Shown here piece after piece: positions 44,606 through 53,201 of a DNA stretch of 64,000 nt. Below the pieces are notes generated by a model. The model did not search any database, was not told the origin of the DNA, and saw only the letters and a list, made by a program, of their open reading frames with translations. Source of the DNA: Anaerolineales bacterium (GTDB lineage: Bacteria; Chloroflexota; Anaerolineae; Anaerolineales; RBG-16-64-43). The first letter of the stretch is position 1. Each line of letters opens with the position of its first letter. The stretch spans positions 1-64,000 of the forward strand of contig JAFGCU010000026.1 of assembly GCA_016932475.1 (NCBI GenBank). Direction: 5' to 3'. The translations under genes were made by a program, and so were the position numbers.

Positions 44606-44776
44606 TTGTCCGGAAAAAAGCAAAAGGAGAACAATGGGGATCGGATCAGCGGCAGTTCCGATACCCTCGAAAATCGGCGGAGGATCTCCAGCCGCTTCCT
44701 TCGATTCCTGTTCATGGACAGCGCATTAACAAAGGCGCTCCCCTTCCGGGGTGGAATGTATCCGGGTTGGCGATGA
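44606..44776 (+). CDS. possible 56-residue protein
   Basis: A TTG-started frame with GGGGG six bases upstream encodes MSGKKQKENNGDRISGSSDT and continues with RFLRFLFMDSALTKALPFRG. Third codon positions are GC-biased like the neighbours, unlike the overlapping frames (103 codons from 44584, 31 codons from 44633). It sits between a strong promoter and the UBL-FHA gene in the type VII-like island. It has no homologue I recognise. It is supported only by codon pattern and ribosome site. Confidence 0.4.
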   Translation: MSGKKQKENNGDRISGSSDTLENRRRISSRFLRFLFMDSALTKALPFRGGMYPGWR

Positions 44777-44873
44777 GCCGCGCCCGGGCAAAAAACGGTA
44801 TTCCAGCCCGATGGCTGCGGGTTGCGGATATTTTTCAAACGGAATACTATCAAGCGAACAAAGGAATAACTCC

Positions 44874-45560
44874 ATGCCCCAACGCCTTTTTATAACGCTC
44901 GGTTCCCGCCGCCGCAAGGACCGCATCCTGCTGGAGTTGCCCGGCGACCAGCCGATCCAGGGATTGATCCCGGACCTGATCCAGGTGGTGGGCTGGAAGG
45001 AACTGGCCGACATCCCGCGCGACGCATTTTTCCTGGAAACGGACGAAGGTGAAAGGCTCCCGGATGGAAAGTCGCTCAAAGATGCGGGCGTTTCGAGTTC
45101 CGACCTGCTGTTCCTCAGCCACCGGGAAGCCGGGAAGGAGGAAGGAAAATCGGCCGCCCAAAAAGCCGGTTCTCCGGAAGCGGAATCTGCGCCCGATGCC
45201 GCCGGTGCCCCGGCGGCCGCGCACGCGCAGGAGATCCTCCGGCAACCGCACCTGGAGGGGCCGCGCGGGCTGGTCTTCCTGCTTAGCAAATCGCCGGTCA
45301 CGATCGGGCGCTCGGGCAAGGGCGGCACGCCGGACATCGACCTGGCGGAGTGGGACGCCAAGATGGTCATCTCGCGGCGGCATGCGGTGATCGAGAAGGG
45401 GAAAGATGGGTTGGCGATAAAACCGGAAAAGACGACCAACGGGACGTTTATCAACGGGGTGGAGGTTCCGGCCGGGGAATCGCGGATCCTCCGTGACGGC
45501 GACAAGATCCATTTCGGGTTTAAGGGTTTGGAACTTGTATTCAAGGCGGCGGAGAAGTAG
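44874..45560 (+). CDS. ubiquitin-like plus FHA domain protein
   Basis: The 228-residue protein has an N-terminal ubiquitin-like fold of the YukD/EsaB type (about 1-75: RLFITLGSRRRKDRILLELP and DGKSLKDAGVSSSDLLFL). An Ala/Glu-rich linker leads to a C-terminal FHA domain (about 130-225) with the phosphothreonine-binding residues of TIGRSGKG, ISRRHAVIEKG and NGTFING. YukD/EsaB proteins belong to type VII systems, and FHA domains occur at the start of EssC. Here the two are fused and stand alone, while the ATPase lacks FHA. AAGGA lies before the ATG at 44874; the in-frame ATG at 44751 has no ribosome site. Confidence 0.8.
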   Translation: MPQRLFITLGSRRRKDRILLELPGDQPIQGLIPDLIQVVGWKELADIPRDAFFLETDEGERLPDGKSLKDAGVSSSDLLFLSHREAGKEEGKSAAQKAGSPEAESAPDAAGAPAAAHAQEILRQPHLEGPRGLVFLLSKSPVTIGRSGKGGTPDIDLAEWDAKMVISRRHAVIEKGKDGLAIKPEKTTNGTFINGVEVPAGESRILRDGDKIHFGFKGLELVFKAAEK

Positions 45561-45621
45561 GGTGGGTGGAAGCAGGGGTGACCTGCGCCATTGGAATATC
45601 GACTCTGCTTCAATCCACCAT
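45560..45621. repeat. hairpin repeat, copy 1
   Basis: GGGTGGGTGGAAGC near the left end and GCTTCAATCCACC near the right end pair imperfectly. The unit matches 47850-47912 (same arms and the shared core TGGAATATCGA/TGGAGTATCGA). It begins on the last base of the FHA gene's stop codon, so it may also act as its terminator. The two copies bracket the decayed gene between them. Confidence 0.6.
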
Positions 45622-45793
45622 ATTTCTCATCATTTTGTTCATCGCCCATGTTTCCAAACCGTAATCCCCGCATAACAAGTCGGGAACACCAATTTCGTAT
45701 ACTATTATCCGATAATCGTAGGCGTAGATCCATCGTTGACCTCGTGGATCTGAGGCATGGGTAATAACAAGACTTTCAAGAGAGGCGGCTTCG

Positions 45794-47846
45794 ATGCCCC
45801 GGTCTTTCCCCGAATGCTTCTGTTATTTTTCTTTTTATGATCTCTTCCTGTACACCAACATCACCAACTGGCGTGGCCGCCACCTCTGCCGAAAATCCGC
45901 CAACGGCGGATTTTTTACCGACTTCAACCACCACCCAATCACAAACCCCATCCCAAACCCCGGCCCAGACTCAAGAAGTAGCCGAAACCCTTGTATCGAC
46001 GTCACCACCAAATCCCACCGCAACGCTGTTTCCGAGCATACAATCCACCGGCCCGTTCATGGTCGTTTACGATGGTCGATCCCAGGCAAACTGGGAAACG
46101 TGGATTGATATTCGCACGTCGGAGACAAGGACTTTGGCGTTATCGAAGGAGGATGCCTCTCCGTTCATGGCACGGTCGATGGATTGGAGATGGAATGCCT
46201 ATGTAACCGGCTCTGTGGACGAAAGCGGAGCGTATCCCGAAGGAGGCGTGATCCTGCACAGGATGAACCTGTTGACCGGTGAGGTGCGGGATGTTGCCAC
46301 CGTCATTCCGGAGGATTACTACGCGCGTTTGGAACGGTTAGTGAAGGCAAGCGGAAAATGCTACGCGATAGATTTTTCCTACTGTATGCCGATCGCCATC
46401 CGGCAGTTGAACGGATGCACGCATTCCCTGAAATGGTCTCCGGACGGCAAATACCTGGCGTTCGGCGCAATGATCGACGGCGATTCCTCGGATGTATATG
46501 TGTACGACGTGGATACCGGAAAAATCCGCAGGGTGGAAAGCGGGACATGGAACGTCGGGAATCTGTAATGGTCCCCGGATGGACAATGGATTCTATTCGA
46601 GAACGCCGACTATTTCGAAGAAAGCCACGGGACTTGGCTGCTGCGCGATACTTTATGGACTGTGCGCAGGGACGGCACCGGTCTGAAAAAGCTCCCCCTG
46701 CCACTCGATATTGCCTATTGGTTCTCGGATTACGAATACCTCGCTTACGGGATTTGGAATGCTCCGGGAGGAGTAGGAATCCCGACCACGGTAAATGTCC
46801 AAAACGGCTACGCGAAAACCATCTGCGTCGGATACATGGGTCCGGGATTGGGAAATTTCACCGTCGATCCGCGCTCGCGGCTTGCCGCAGTTATTACCGA
46901 CATGGATTGCACAAAAGGAACGGGTGAGCACGGAGAAAGATCGCTGTATATCGGACCGGTATTTGGAGCAATGCGCCGAGTCGCCGATCCAGACGGGTTG
47001 ATCCAACGCTATGACTTGCGCGGGCTGGGTGTTCGTTCCGGGACGATCCATCCTTTTACCGCGACCGGCAACGGAGTTGTCGGAATCGGGATGGACGGAA
47101 CCATTGACGCAAAGTACAGTGGGGGGTATTTCGATACCAGTAATAATTATTGGCTGGCTTCGGGCCTTTTTCAAATTTACGATCCAATGGAAAGGCTCCG
47201 ATATGAATTGCGGGATTACCCTCCCACCTTCAATCCATACGCAACCATCCCCATATGGGATACAAATTCCCAGGGATTATTTTTTCACACGGAGGATGCG
47301 ATTTATTATTGGATTTTCCGCGAACAGTCTCCGCGAAGGATCGGCGCTTATGCGTTCAAGGAAGGAAATCCTTCCATTTATTTTATTCCCATTATCCTCG
47401 TAAAATCACTTCAACACTTGCGAGTTCTCCTCGCCCGCTTCGCCAAACCCGCGAAGGGGACAAGCATCTGGAGCCGGACGGAATATAAACAATTGTTCCA
47501 ACCGGGGACCAGCCGTTACGACATCACCATCCCGGCCTATTCCTCCTGGCGCTGGAGCTTTTCGCTTGGCACAACGGATCCGGATCTGTTTGAAAAGATT
47601 CTTCTTCCCGAGGATGTGGAATTCCGGATCAATGGCGAATGGATCGACACGAACATGTTCCGCATGACCGATCAAACCGTGGAAGGGCGCTTTTCCCGCG
47701 CCTGTGCGGCGATGCTTTCCGGATGGCGGGCGGGTGATTAGGCGGAACTTGAAATCCGTTACACGCTGCGCGAAGCGGTGAGGGATGGGAACGTGGAATA
47801 TCCGGCGGGGGAGTATCGGCAGGTTATTTCGGTGGTTGTGGAATAA
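45794..47846 (+). pseudogene. decayed beta-propeller (PD40-like) lipoprotein gene
   Basis: A secreted WD/PD40-type protein is recognisable: a lipobox near ISSCTPTSP, a Thr/Pro-rich linker, then repeats such as HSLKWSPDGKYLAFGA and WSPDGQWILFEN. The frame is broken three ways: a one-base shift in the signal-peptide T run (about 45827-45837), an in-frame TAA at 46566-46568 between VGNL and WSPDG, and an in-frame TAG at 47739-47741 after GWRAGD. Coding continues past the last stop to a TAA at 47844. The two open pieces are 45837-46568 (243 codons) and 46662-47741 (359 codons). Recoding is possible but decay is more likely. Confidence 0.7.
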
Positions 47847-47849
47847 GCA

Positions 47850-47912
47850 GGGTGGGATGAAGCGGAGACGGCATTCCTGGAGTATCGATCATCTCCGCTT
47901 CAACCCACCCTG
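47850..47912. repeat. hairpin repeat, copy 2
   Basis: GGGTGGGATGAAGCGGAGA and TCTCCGCTTCAACCCACCC are nearly perfect inverted arms around a central TGGAGTATCGA. It is homologous to 45560-45621. It may end transcription from both the decayed gene and the minus-strand gene at 47919. Confidence 0.65.
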
Positions 47913-47918
47913 TAGGGA

Positions 47919-49205
47919 TTAATCGGTGACAACCGTCCACCCGGCTTTCTTTGCCCATTGTGTTTTCTCTTCATAGGCCTTTCGTTCCCCTTCGTGGACG
48001 ACTCCCTCGTATTCTTTTTGGCAGATCCGGGCCAGGAAGCTGTTGGTGCCTGCGACGGCCAGGGTGGAAAGCGCGGCCAGGGCCGCGTCTTTCTCGCGCC
48101 AATCCGTCTTCCCCTCAATGATTTGGATCAGCATCGCCGCTTCGGTGGTCAGTGCAATGACCTTCCGTCGGTAGGCCGAGTTTAAAAATTTTACGTACGC
48201 GAGGTATAGCTTACGGAGCTTCTGCGAATCCTCATGATGAAATTCCAGCGCAAAAGCATACCCCATGGCCTTCCGGAATTCCTCTTCCCCATCCAAGATC
48301 GTGATCGATTCACGCAATGCCTGCGGGAGATTCGAAACGCCTTCCATGACGGCGGTCCAACGCGAGGCAAGCCCGTATTTGGCGAATTGCAGCTCCTGTT
48401 TCTTTACAGTCCGAACGGCGTCCGGAATTCCTTTTTCCAATACATTGCGCATCGACCGGCGGAGATGAGCCGCCCGTTGCTGCAAGACATGGCCGCAGAT
48501 AATGCCCATCGAAGCCGTGAGTTTGATGTTTTCAAGGATTCCATACCGCAGAATAGCCCGGCCTTGATCGTCGAGGATCAGGATGCCAACCGGAGTTTTT
48601 GACGCATCTCCCTTTTTTGCGTAGACGATTTGAAAGAAGGGTTTCCCGTCTATATTCAGGACCGGTATGTAATCCCGGACCGTTTCCGCTTTCGAGGCGT
48701 CCGCCAGCTGGATCGCCGCCTTGCGCACCAGGGGATACATCCGAAAGGTATTGTCTCGGGTGCGGATATTTATGTTCAATCTAGAAAGCGCAGAGAGCAG
48801 GGCGCCCAATATCATCGTTGCCCATAATCCAAATCCAATAAACGCAAACCACTCCGGCCCGGAAGTCCCCGCCGATTTTCCCGAAAGGAACAAATACACC
48901 ACTGCGTCGCCGGCAATAAATAACAAACCGGCCGCGAGCAAACCGAAGGTCAGGACCTTTCTATGCGGCAGGCCGATTCCCCTTTGCGTCCAGGGCTTGG
49001 CCAGCAATTCGTAATACATCCTGCGGAAATCCACGGCGTTCTTTTCCGGTTCCGGATACGCCGTGCCGTAATTATTCAGCAGATCAATAATGGAATCCCT
49101 GGACGGCCGCGCCTTCCTGCGTTCGGCCCCGTTCCACTCCTGGGCGCGGTTCATTTGTGCCGACCCCCGTAGATCGATGTCTTTTCCTGATTCTCCATCA
49201 TCCAC
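47919..49205 (-). CDS. two-helix membrane protein with large cytoplasmic part, unknown
   Basis: The 428-residue protein has a short charged start, two membrane helices (about 85-110 and 118-142, KVLTFGLLAAGLLFIAGDAV and LWATMILGALLSAL) and a helix-rich soluble region of about 290 residues. No enzyme motif is seen. I take GTG at 49203-49205 as start because GAGGAG precedes it; ATGs at 49226 and 49271 are alternatives. It lies after a Pro/Thr-rich membrane protein on the same strand, inside the type VII-like island. It could be a structural partner of the ATPase, but that is only positional. Confidence 0.6.
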   Translation of the reverse strand: MDDGESGKDIDLRGSAQMNRAQEWNGAERRKARPSRDSIIDLLNNYGTAYPEPEKNAVDFRRMYYELLAKPWTQRGIGLPHRKVLTFGLLAAGLLFIAGDAVVYLFLSGKSAGTSGPEWFAFIGFGLWATMILGALLSALSRLNINIRTRDNTFRMYPLVRKAAIQLADASKAETVRDYIPVLNIDGKPFFQIVYAKKGDASKTPVGILILDDQGRAILRYGILENIKLTASMGIICGHVLQQRAAHLRRSMRNVLEKGIPDAVRTVKKQELQFAKYGLASRWTAVMEGVSNLPQALRESITILDGEEEFRKAMGYAFALEFHHEDSQKLRKLYLAYVKFLNSAYRRKVIALTTEAAMLIQIIEGKTDWREKDAALAALSTLAVAGTNSFLARICQKEYEGVVHEGERKAYEEKTQWAKKAGWTVVTD

Positions 49206-49313
49206 CAACTCTCCTCTTTTATCCATGGCGGCAGCCATCCATGGAAAACGGACCTCCGTCCGAGGACTCATACAATCGATGGGATTGCGGTGTCCAGTAG
49301 ATTGGGGGTTGGA

Positions 49314-50408
49314 TCAGCTTCCGACAAGCCCCGTGCCACGGATGACCGCCGTGACCAACCGCGGACCTGTGGTCAACTGAAGATATTCCTGAGGCCCCCG
49401 CTCGGATATCCGGATGAGATCGGAAATCCTGCCGGAAAGATGAAGCGCCGCGACGATGCCGTCCGCCACCTTCGCAAGAACCACTTTTTCGCCGGATGTC
49501 AGCAGTGGGGATTCTCCGGCGAGCCAGGCGGAAAAACCGGATGCTCCCACCGTCGCGGGATGGATGGCCATGTTTGCAGTTGCGCCGGCCAGGGACGGAT
49601 CGAAGACTTCGCTGCGTTCCCGCAACCCAAAGGCAAAGAATAATCCGCCGCCCATCACCAGTGCGCCGAGCATCAGGATAAAGGGCGTCCCGTTCACGCC
49701 GGTCAGGGGTGTCGATCCGGCGCCGCTCCCGGACCCGGAAACAGGCGCCGCGTTTCCTGTTGGAGAGAGCTGCGCCGCCGGTGTGCCAAGTAACCCCTGC
49801 CCAGATGCAGACGGTGTGAATATGGGGGCGATCCCCATTCCATCCGCCGTTCCGGAAGCGGTCGGAATCGCGAGGATCCCCGCTGTTTCTGTCGGTGCAT
49901 TTGTCCTGGTGGGCCTCGGGGTGGAGGTTGAAGCTACCGGCTGAACCGTATCGGTGGGCGCTTCCGTCCCCGTCAGAGTCGGGGTCGGAGTACAGGTCGG
50001 GATGCCGGGGATCAAGCCCGCGGTTGGGGTGAGACTGAACGGATAACAATCCGGAGTGCTGGTGGGAGTCGGATTGGGATCGTCAGTGTTCGTTGGAATG
50101 GGAGTGTCGGTTGGGAAGACGGGAGTGTCGGTCGATATGGGTGGATTTGTCGACACGTTTGTCTTGTAGGTTGGAACGTGTGTATTGGGTGGCTTGGGTG
50201 TATCGGTTGAAACAGGCTGGTCTGTTGGTTTGCCCTCTTTGGTTTTTGGATCGTTTTCCCCTAACCCATATACTTCACCCACACCTGTAAATGAAGTAAG
50301 ACAGACAACCCCAATAATCAGAAGCACTTGAAGGATTCGTGATAACAATCGCCTTAATGGGACCGGCGCAGAACAGCGAAGAGGCGGAACGCAAGAGGGT
50401 TTATCCAT
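49314..50408 (-). CDS. Pro/Thr-rich single-pass surface protein, unknown
   Basis: The 364-residue protein has an N-terminal signal or anchor (LLSRILQVLLIIGVVCLTSF) and about 190 residues of Thr/Pro/Ser-rich repeats (TDTP, PTST, NPPIS) typical of extended surface linkers. A second membrane helix lies near 243-268 (FILMLGALVMGGGLFFAFGL). The C-terminal soluble part of about 95 residues is probably cytoplasmic. No catalytic motif is visible. Together with the neighbouring two-helix protein it might span the thick wall next to the secretion ATPase. The low-complexity coding bias makes distant homology unreliable. Confidence 0.6.
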   Translation of the reverse strand: MDKPSCVPPLRCSAPVPLRRLLSRILQVLLIIGVVCLTSFTGVGEVYGLGENDPKTKEGKPTDQPVSTDTPKPPNTHVPTYKTNVSTNPPISTDTPVFPTDTPIPTNTDDPNPTPTSTPDCYPFSLTPTAGLIPGIPTCTPTPTLTGTEAPTDTVQPVASTSTPRPTRTNAPTETAGILAIPTASGTADGMGIAPIFTPSASGQGLLGTPAAQLSPTGNAAPVSGSGSGAGSTPLTGVNGTPFILMLGALVMGGGLFFAFGLRERSEVFDPSLAGATANMAIHPATVGASGFSAWLAGESPLLTSGEKVVLAKVADGIVAALHLSGRISDLIRISERGPQEYLQLTTGPRLVTAVIRGTGLVGS

Positions 50409-50590
50409 ATCGCACCCCGCACAATAAAAAAGAGAATTGAAAAGAGGTAAGAAAGATTGTACCCCCTAAAGAGAGAGGAAGTCTCTAAAATGCAAGAATC
50501 TTTTGCCCTTTGTTATTTAGCATCAATTCAAATAAGAATTGTCCGATATGAAAAAACGTAGGGTGGTACATGTGAGATTGGATTTCGTGG

Positions 50591-50642
50591 TAATTGAAAA
50601 TGCCGACCACCGGTCGCTTTCGGAAGTCGGCATTTTCAATTA
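50591..50642. terminator. long bidirectional hairpin
   Basis: A perfect 17-base stem (50591-50607 with 50626-50642) contains A and T runs in its outer part, so it can end transcription from either strand. It lies 36 bases past the LuxR gene's stop, between that gene and the Pro/Thr-rich gene's promoter region. Confidence 0.7.
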
Positions 50643-50677
50643 AGCTCGCTTGCTTAAAAGCAATCCCCCTGGAGCCT

Positions 50678-50932
50678 TTATTGGTACCGCGCCCCCTGGA
50701 CAAGCGCGCAGATCTCCGCCTTGCGGGCGACGCCGAATTTGTTGAGGACATGGCGGACGTGGGTTTTAACCGTCTCGGGCGAAACAACCAGGCTTTCCGC
50801 CATTTCCCGGTTGGTGTGGCCGGCGGCGATCAGTGTCAGGACCTCGCGTTCACGCCGGGTCAGCGCGGAATAGGAAACCGCCGCGGTTTCATGAAGCGCA
50901 TTTTGTGGGATCGGATCGATTAGGCGTTCCAT
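50678..50932 (-). CDS. minimal LuxR-type (GerE) DNA-binding protein
   Basis: The 84-residue protein is just a LuxR/GerE helix-turn-helix domain: LTRREREVLTLIAAGHTNREMAESLVVSPETVKTHV and the end helix ARKAEICALVQ. It lacks a receiver or sensor part, so it probably dimerises or responds through its own level, and binds DNA as a simple switch. It adjoins the type VII-like island at its right edge and may regulate it. Its own promoter has a palindromic operator in the spacer, consistent with autoregulation. Confidence 0.88.
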   Translation of the reverse strand: MERLIDPIPQNALHETAAVSYSALTRREREVLTLIAAGHTNREMAESLVVSPETVKTHVRHVLNKFGVARKAEICALVQGARYQ

Positions 50933-50981
50933 GGCATCCTCGCAAAGGGTACGGATAGGATTGGATTTTTGAGGTTATGAG

Positions 50982-51010
50982 AGAATAGCACAAATGTTCT
51001 GTGCGGTCAA
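50982..51010 (-). promoter_or_regulatory. luxR-type gene promoter with palindromic spacer
   Basis: On the minus strand TTGACC (51005-51010) and TATTCT (50982-50987) flank a 17-base spacer, 50988-51004. The spacer is an inverted repeat (GCACA...TGTGC) containing GAACATTTGTGC. That differs from a Bacillus-type LexA box (GAACnnnnGTTC) by one base. The predicted start is near 50975. Confidence 0.55.
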
Positions 51011-51192
51011 TCGCCAGAATAAAGGTTGTGGATGTAGGAAACCCCAGAACTTGGGCTTTACGCAAAGTTCGTTTTTTCGAGGGGGGATGGAGAATTCCAA
51101 CTGAAATTAGCCAATACAAAAAATTTTAAAAACACCACTGCGGGAAGTTTTTTTTACAGGATGGGGAAAAACCCTTAATCCCGGTCTCCGTC

Positions 51193-51220
51193 TTGACAGC
51201 TTCGTTCAATGGGATATACT
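51193..51220 (+). promoter_or_regulatory. T-box/trpB promoter
   Basis: TTGACA at 51193-51198 and TATACT at 51215-51220 are 16 bases apart. Transcription would begin near 51227, just before the T-box leader. Confidence 0.65.
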
Positions 51221-51240
51221 CTCGTTCCAACCGATAAAAA

Positions 51241-51552
51241 AACAACGTTGATGAGGACGAGTACGCGACGTGCGCGCCTCAGAGAGCCGGTGTAAAGGTG
51301 GAAAACCGGCGGCAGCGCAGACGCGGAATGGACCTCGGAGTTGCAGGGCGATGGCGAAAGCCGTAGCCCGCGCCGGAACCGCCACCGTTATCAGGCGGGG
51401 GGCTGTTCGGATAATTCCCGGGCACCCCAACGAGTGAGGCTGGCAAACCAAACCCTGCACATTCACGCAGGGTTTTGTGTTTCCCGAACAGGCCGAACTT
51501 GGGTGGCACCACGAGCGAAAAGCCCGTCCCAAGAAGTGGACGGGCTTTTTAA
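51241..51552 (+). promoter_or_regulatory. tryptophan T-box riboswitch
   Basis: The leader has the T-box parts in order. GATGAGGACGAGTA of stem I is at about 51250, the AGAGAGCCGG and AAGGTGGAAAACCGGC block at 51281-51310, and a specifier TGG at 51329-51331 in GAATGGACC followed by CTCGGAGTTGC. The T-box sequence TTGGGTGGCACCACGAG is at 51499-51515. A terminator stem (51518-51529 with 51538-51549) with a T tract ends it. The UGGC at 51504-51507 is complementary to a GCCA acceptor end, as expected for tRNA(Trp) with a G discriminator. Uncharged tRNA(Trp) would favour readthrough into trpB. Confidence 0.88.
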
Positions 51553-51648
51553 TTTCCACAGAGCGCGCCAAAGCTCTGATTTCTCAGGCGGAATCCGCCG
51601 CCAAGATTCATCCGCCGGTCATCCAACTCTTGCTCCAGGAGGAAACGC

Positions 51649-53019
51649 ATGGAAACCACGAAATTCCTATTAGGGGAAAAAGACGTCCCGAAGGCTTGGT
51701 ACAACATCCAGGCCGATCTGCCGTTTAAAATCCCGCCGCCGCTGCACCCCGTCACGCTCGAGCCGATCACGCCGGAATTTCTCTCGGTGCTCTTCCCGAT
51801 GAGCTTGATCATGCAGGAAGTCAGCCCCGAACGGTACATTGAGATCCCGGAGCCCGTGCGCTACATCTACGAGCTTTGGCGTCCGACGCCGATGATCCGG
51901 GCGCGGCGGCTGGAACTCGCGCTCGATACGCCGGCCCACATCTATTTCAAATACGAAGGCGCCAGCCCGGTCGGCTCCCACAAGCCGAACACCGCGGTGG
52001 CGCAGGCCTACTACAACAAGGAAGCCGGGACCAAGGCGCTGACGACCGAAACCGGCGCCGGCCAGTGGGGCTCGGCCCTGGCGATGGCCTGCCATTTCTT
52101 CGGCATCGACCTGGAAGTCTACATGGTCAAGGTCTCGTTCCAACAGAAGCCCTACCGGCGCGTGATGATGGAGAACTTCGGCGCAAAAGTGTTTGCCAGC
52201 CCGACCGATCGGACCGACTGCGGCCGCGCGCTTTTGGCGAAGGATCCGCAAAGCGGAGGCTCTCTGGGCGTGGCCATATCCGAGGCGGTGGAAGTCGCCG
52301 CAAAATCCGGCGGGCTGAAGAAGTACTCGCTCGGCTCGGTGCTCAACCACGTGCTCATGCACCAGACGGTGGTCGGCGAGGAAAGCCTCAAGCAGATGGA
52401 GATGGCCGGCGAGTATCCGGACGTGGTGATCGGTTGCGTTGGAGGCGGCAGCAACTTCGCCGGATTCTCCTTCCCCTTCATCCGTGAAAACCTCACCAAG
52501 GGCAAGAAAACCCGCGTGGTCGCGGTGGAGCCGATGGCTTGTCCGACGATGACCAAGGGTCTGTACGCCTATGATTACGGGGATATGGCGATGATGGCGC
52601 CGGTGGTTAAGATGGAGACGCTCGGGCATGGTTTCATTCCGCCCTCCATCCACGCCGGCGGCCTGCGCTATCACGGCATGGCGCCGCTGGTCTCGGGCCT
52701 GCATGCCAACAAATACATCGAGGCCGTGGCGGTCAAGCAATTGCCCACTTTTGAGGCGGCCAAGCTGTTCCTCTCCACCGAGGGCATGCTTCCGGCTCCG
52801 GAAACCGCGCACGCGATCCGGGTGGCCATCGATGAAGCCCTGGAAGCCAAGAAGACCGGCCAGAAGAAAGTCATCGCCTTCAACTTCTCCGGCCACGGCT
52901 TCCTCGACCTTGGCTCTTATGATGTTTTCAATCACGGCGGATTGGAAGATTACGAATATCCGCTGGAAGCGATCGCCGAGGCGGAGAAGGATCTGCCGAA
53001 GGTCAAGAACGGATCGTAG
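51649..53019 (+). CDS. trpB: tryptophan synthase beta chain, TrpB2 type
   Basis: The 456-residue enzyme is the longer TrpB2 form, with an N-terminal extension (MTLE-like start [17 protein letters not shown]) and the PLP Lys in [18 protein letters not shown] near residue 112. The glycine-rich phosphate loop is [12 protein letters not shown]. It condenses indole (or reacts with serine) to make tryptophan. TrpB2 enzymes often work without the alpha subunit, and no trpA is adjacent. AGGAGGAAACGC precedes the ATG. Expression is under the tryptophan T-box directly upstream. Confidence 0.94.
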   Translation: METTKFLLGEKDVPKAWYNIQADLPFKIPPPLHPVTLEPITPEFLSVLFPMSLIMQEVSPERYIEIPEPVRYIYELWRPTPMIRARRLELALDTPAHIYFKYEGASPVGSHKPNTAVAQAYYNKEAGTKALTTETGAGQWGSALAMACHFFGIDLEVYMVKVSFQQKPYRRVMMENFGAKVFASPTDRTDCGRALLAKDPQSGGSLGVAISEAVEVAAKSGGLKKYSLGSVLNHVLMHQTVVGEESLKQMEMAGEYPDVVIGCVGGGSNFAGFSFPFIRENLTKGKKTRVVAVEPMACPTMTKGLYAYDYGDMAMMAPVVKMETLGHGFIPPSIHAGGLRYHGMAPLVSGLHANKYIEAVAVKQLPTFEAAKLFLSTEGMLPAPETAHAIRVAIDEALEAKKTGQKKVIAFNFSGHGFLDLGSYDVFNHGGLEDYEYPLEAIAEAEKDLPKVKNGS

Positions 53020-53058
53020 TCCCCGGCATTTTCCCGAGGGAGGGAAGGTAATTTAGGA

Positions 53059-53086
53059 GGACACGCCGCCCGCGGGCGGCGTGTCC
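53059..53086 (+). terminator. trpB terminator
   Basis: A perfect 14-base GC-rich palindrome (53059-53072 with 53073-53086) is followed by GTTT and an A-rich stretch. It ends the single-gene trpB unit. Confidence 0.7.
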
Positions 53087-53201
53087 GTTTAAAAAAACCT
53101 TTTCCCGCCGAGCCCGCCCTGGTCGGGCTGGGCCAGGGTCGCAAAGAACGCAAATAATTATTACTCCTTGGCGCCCTTCGCGGCTTCGCGGTGAAAAGGC
53201 T

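Noticed and set aside
44584..44895. Open frame of 103 codons from 44584
   Set aside because: It overlaps both the better-supported 56-codon frame and the FHA gene start, and its third positions are not GC-biased.
49314..50408. MycP or EccB assignment for the Pro/Thr-rich protein
   Set aside because: It has no subtilase catalytic triad and no EccB-like repeats. Only the membrane layout is compatible.
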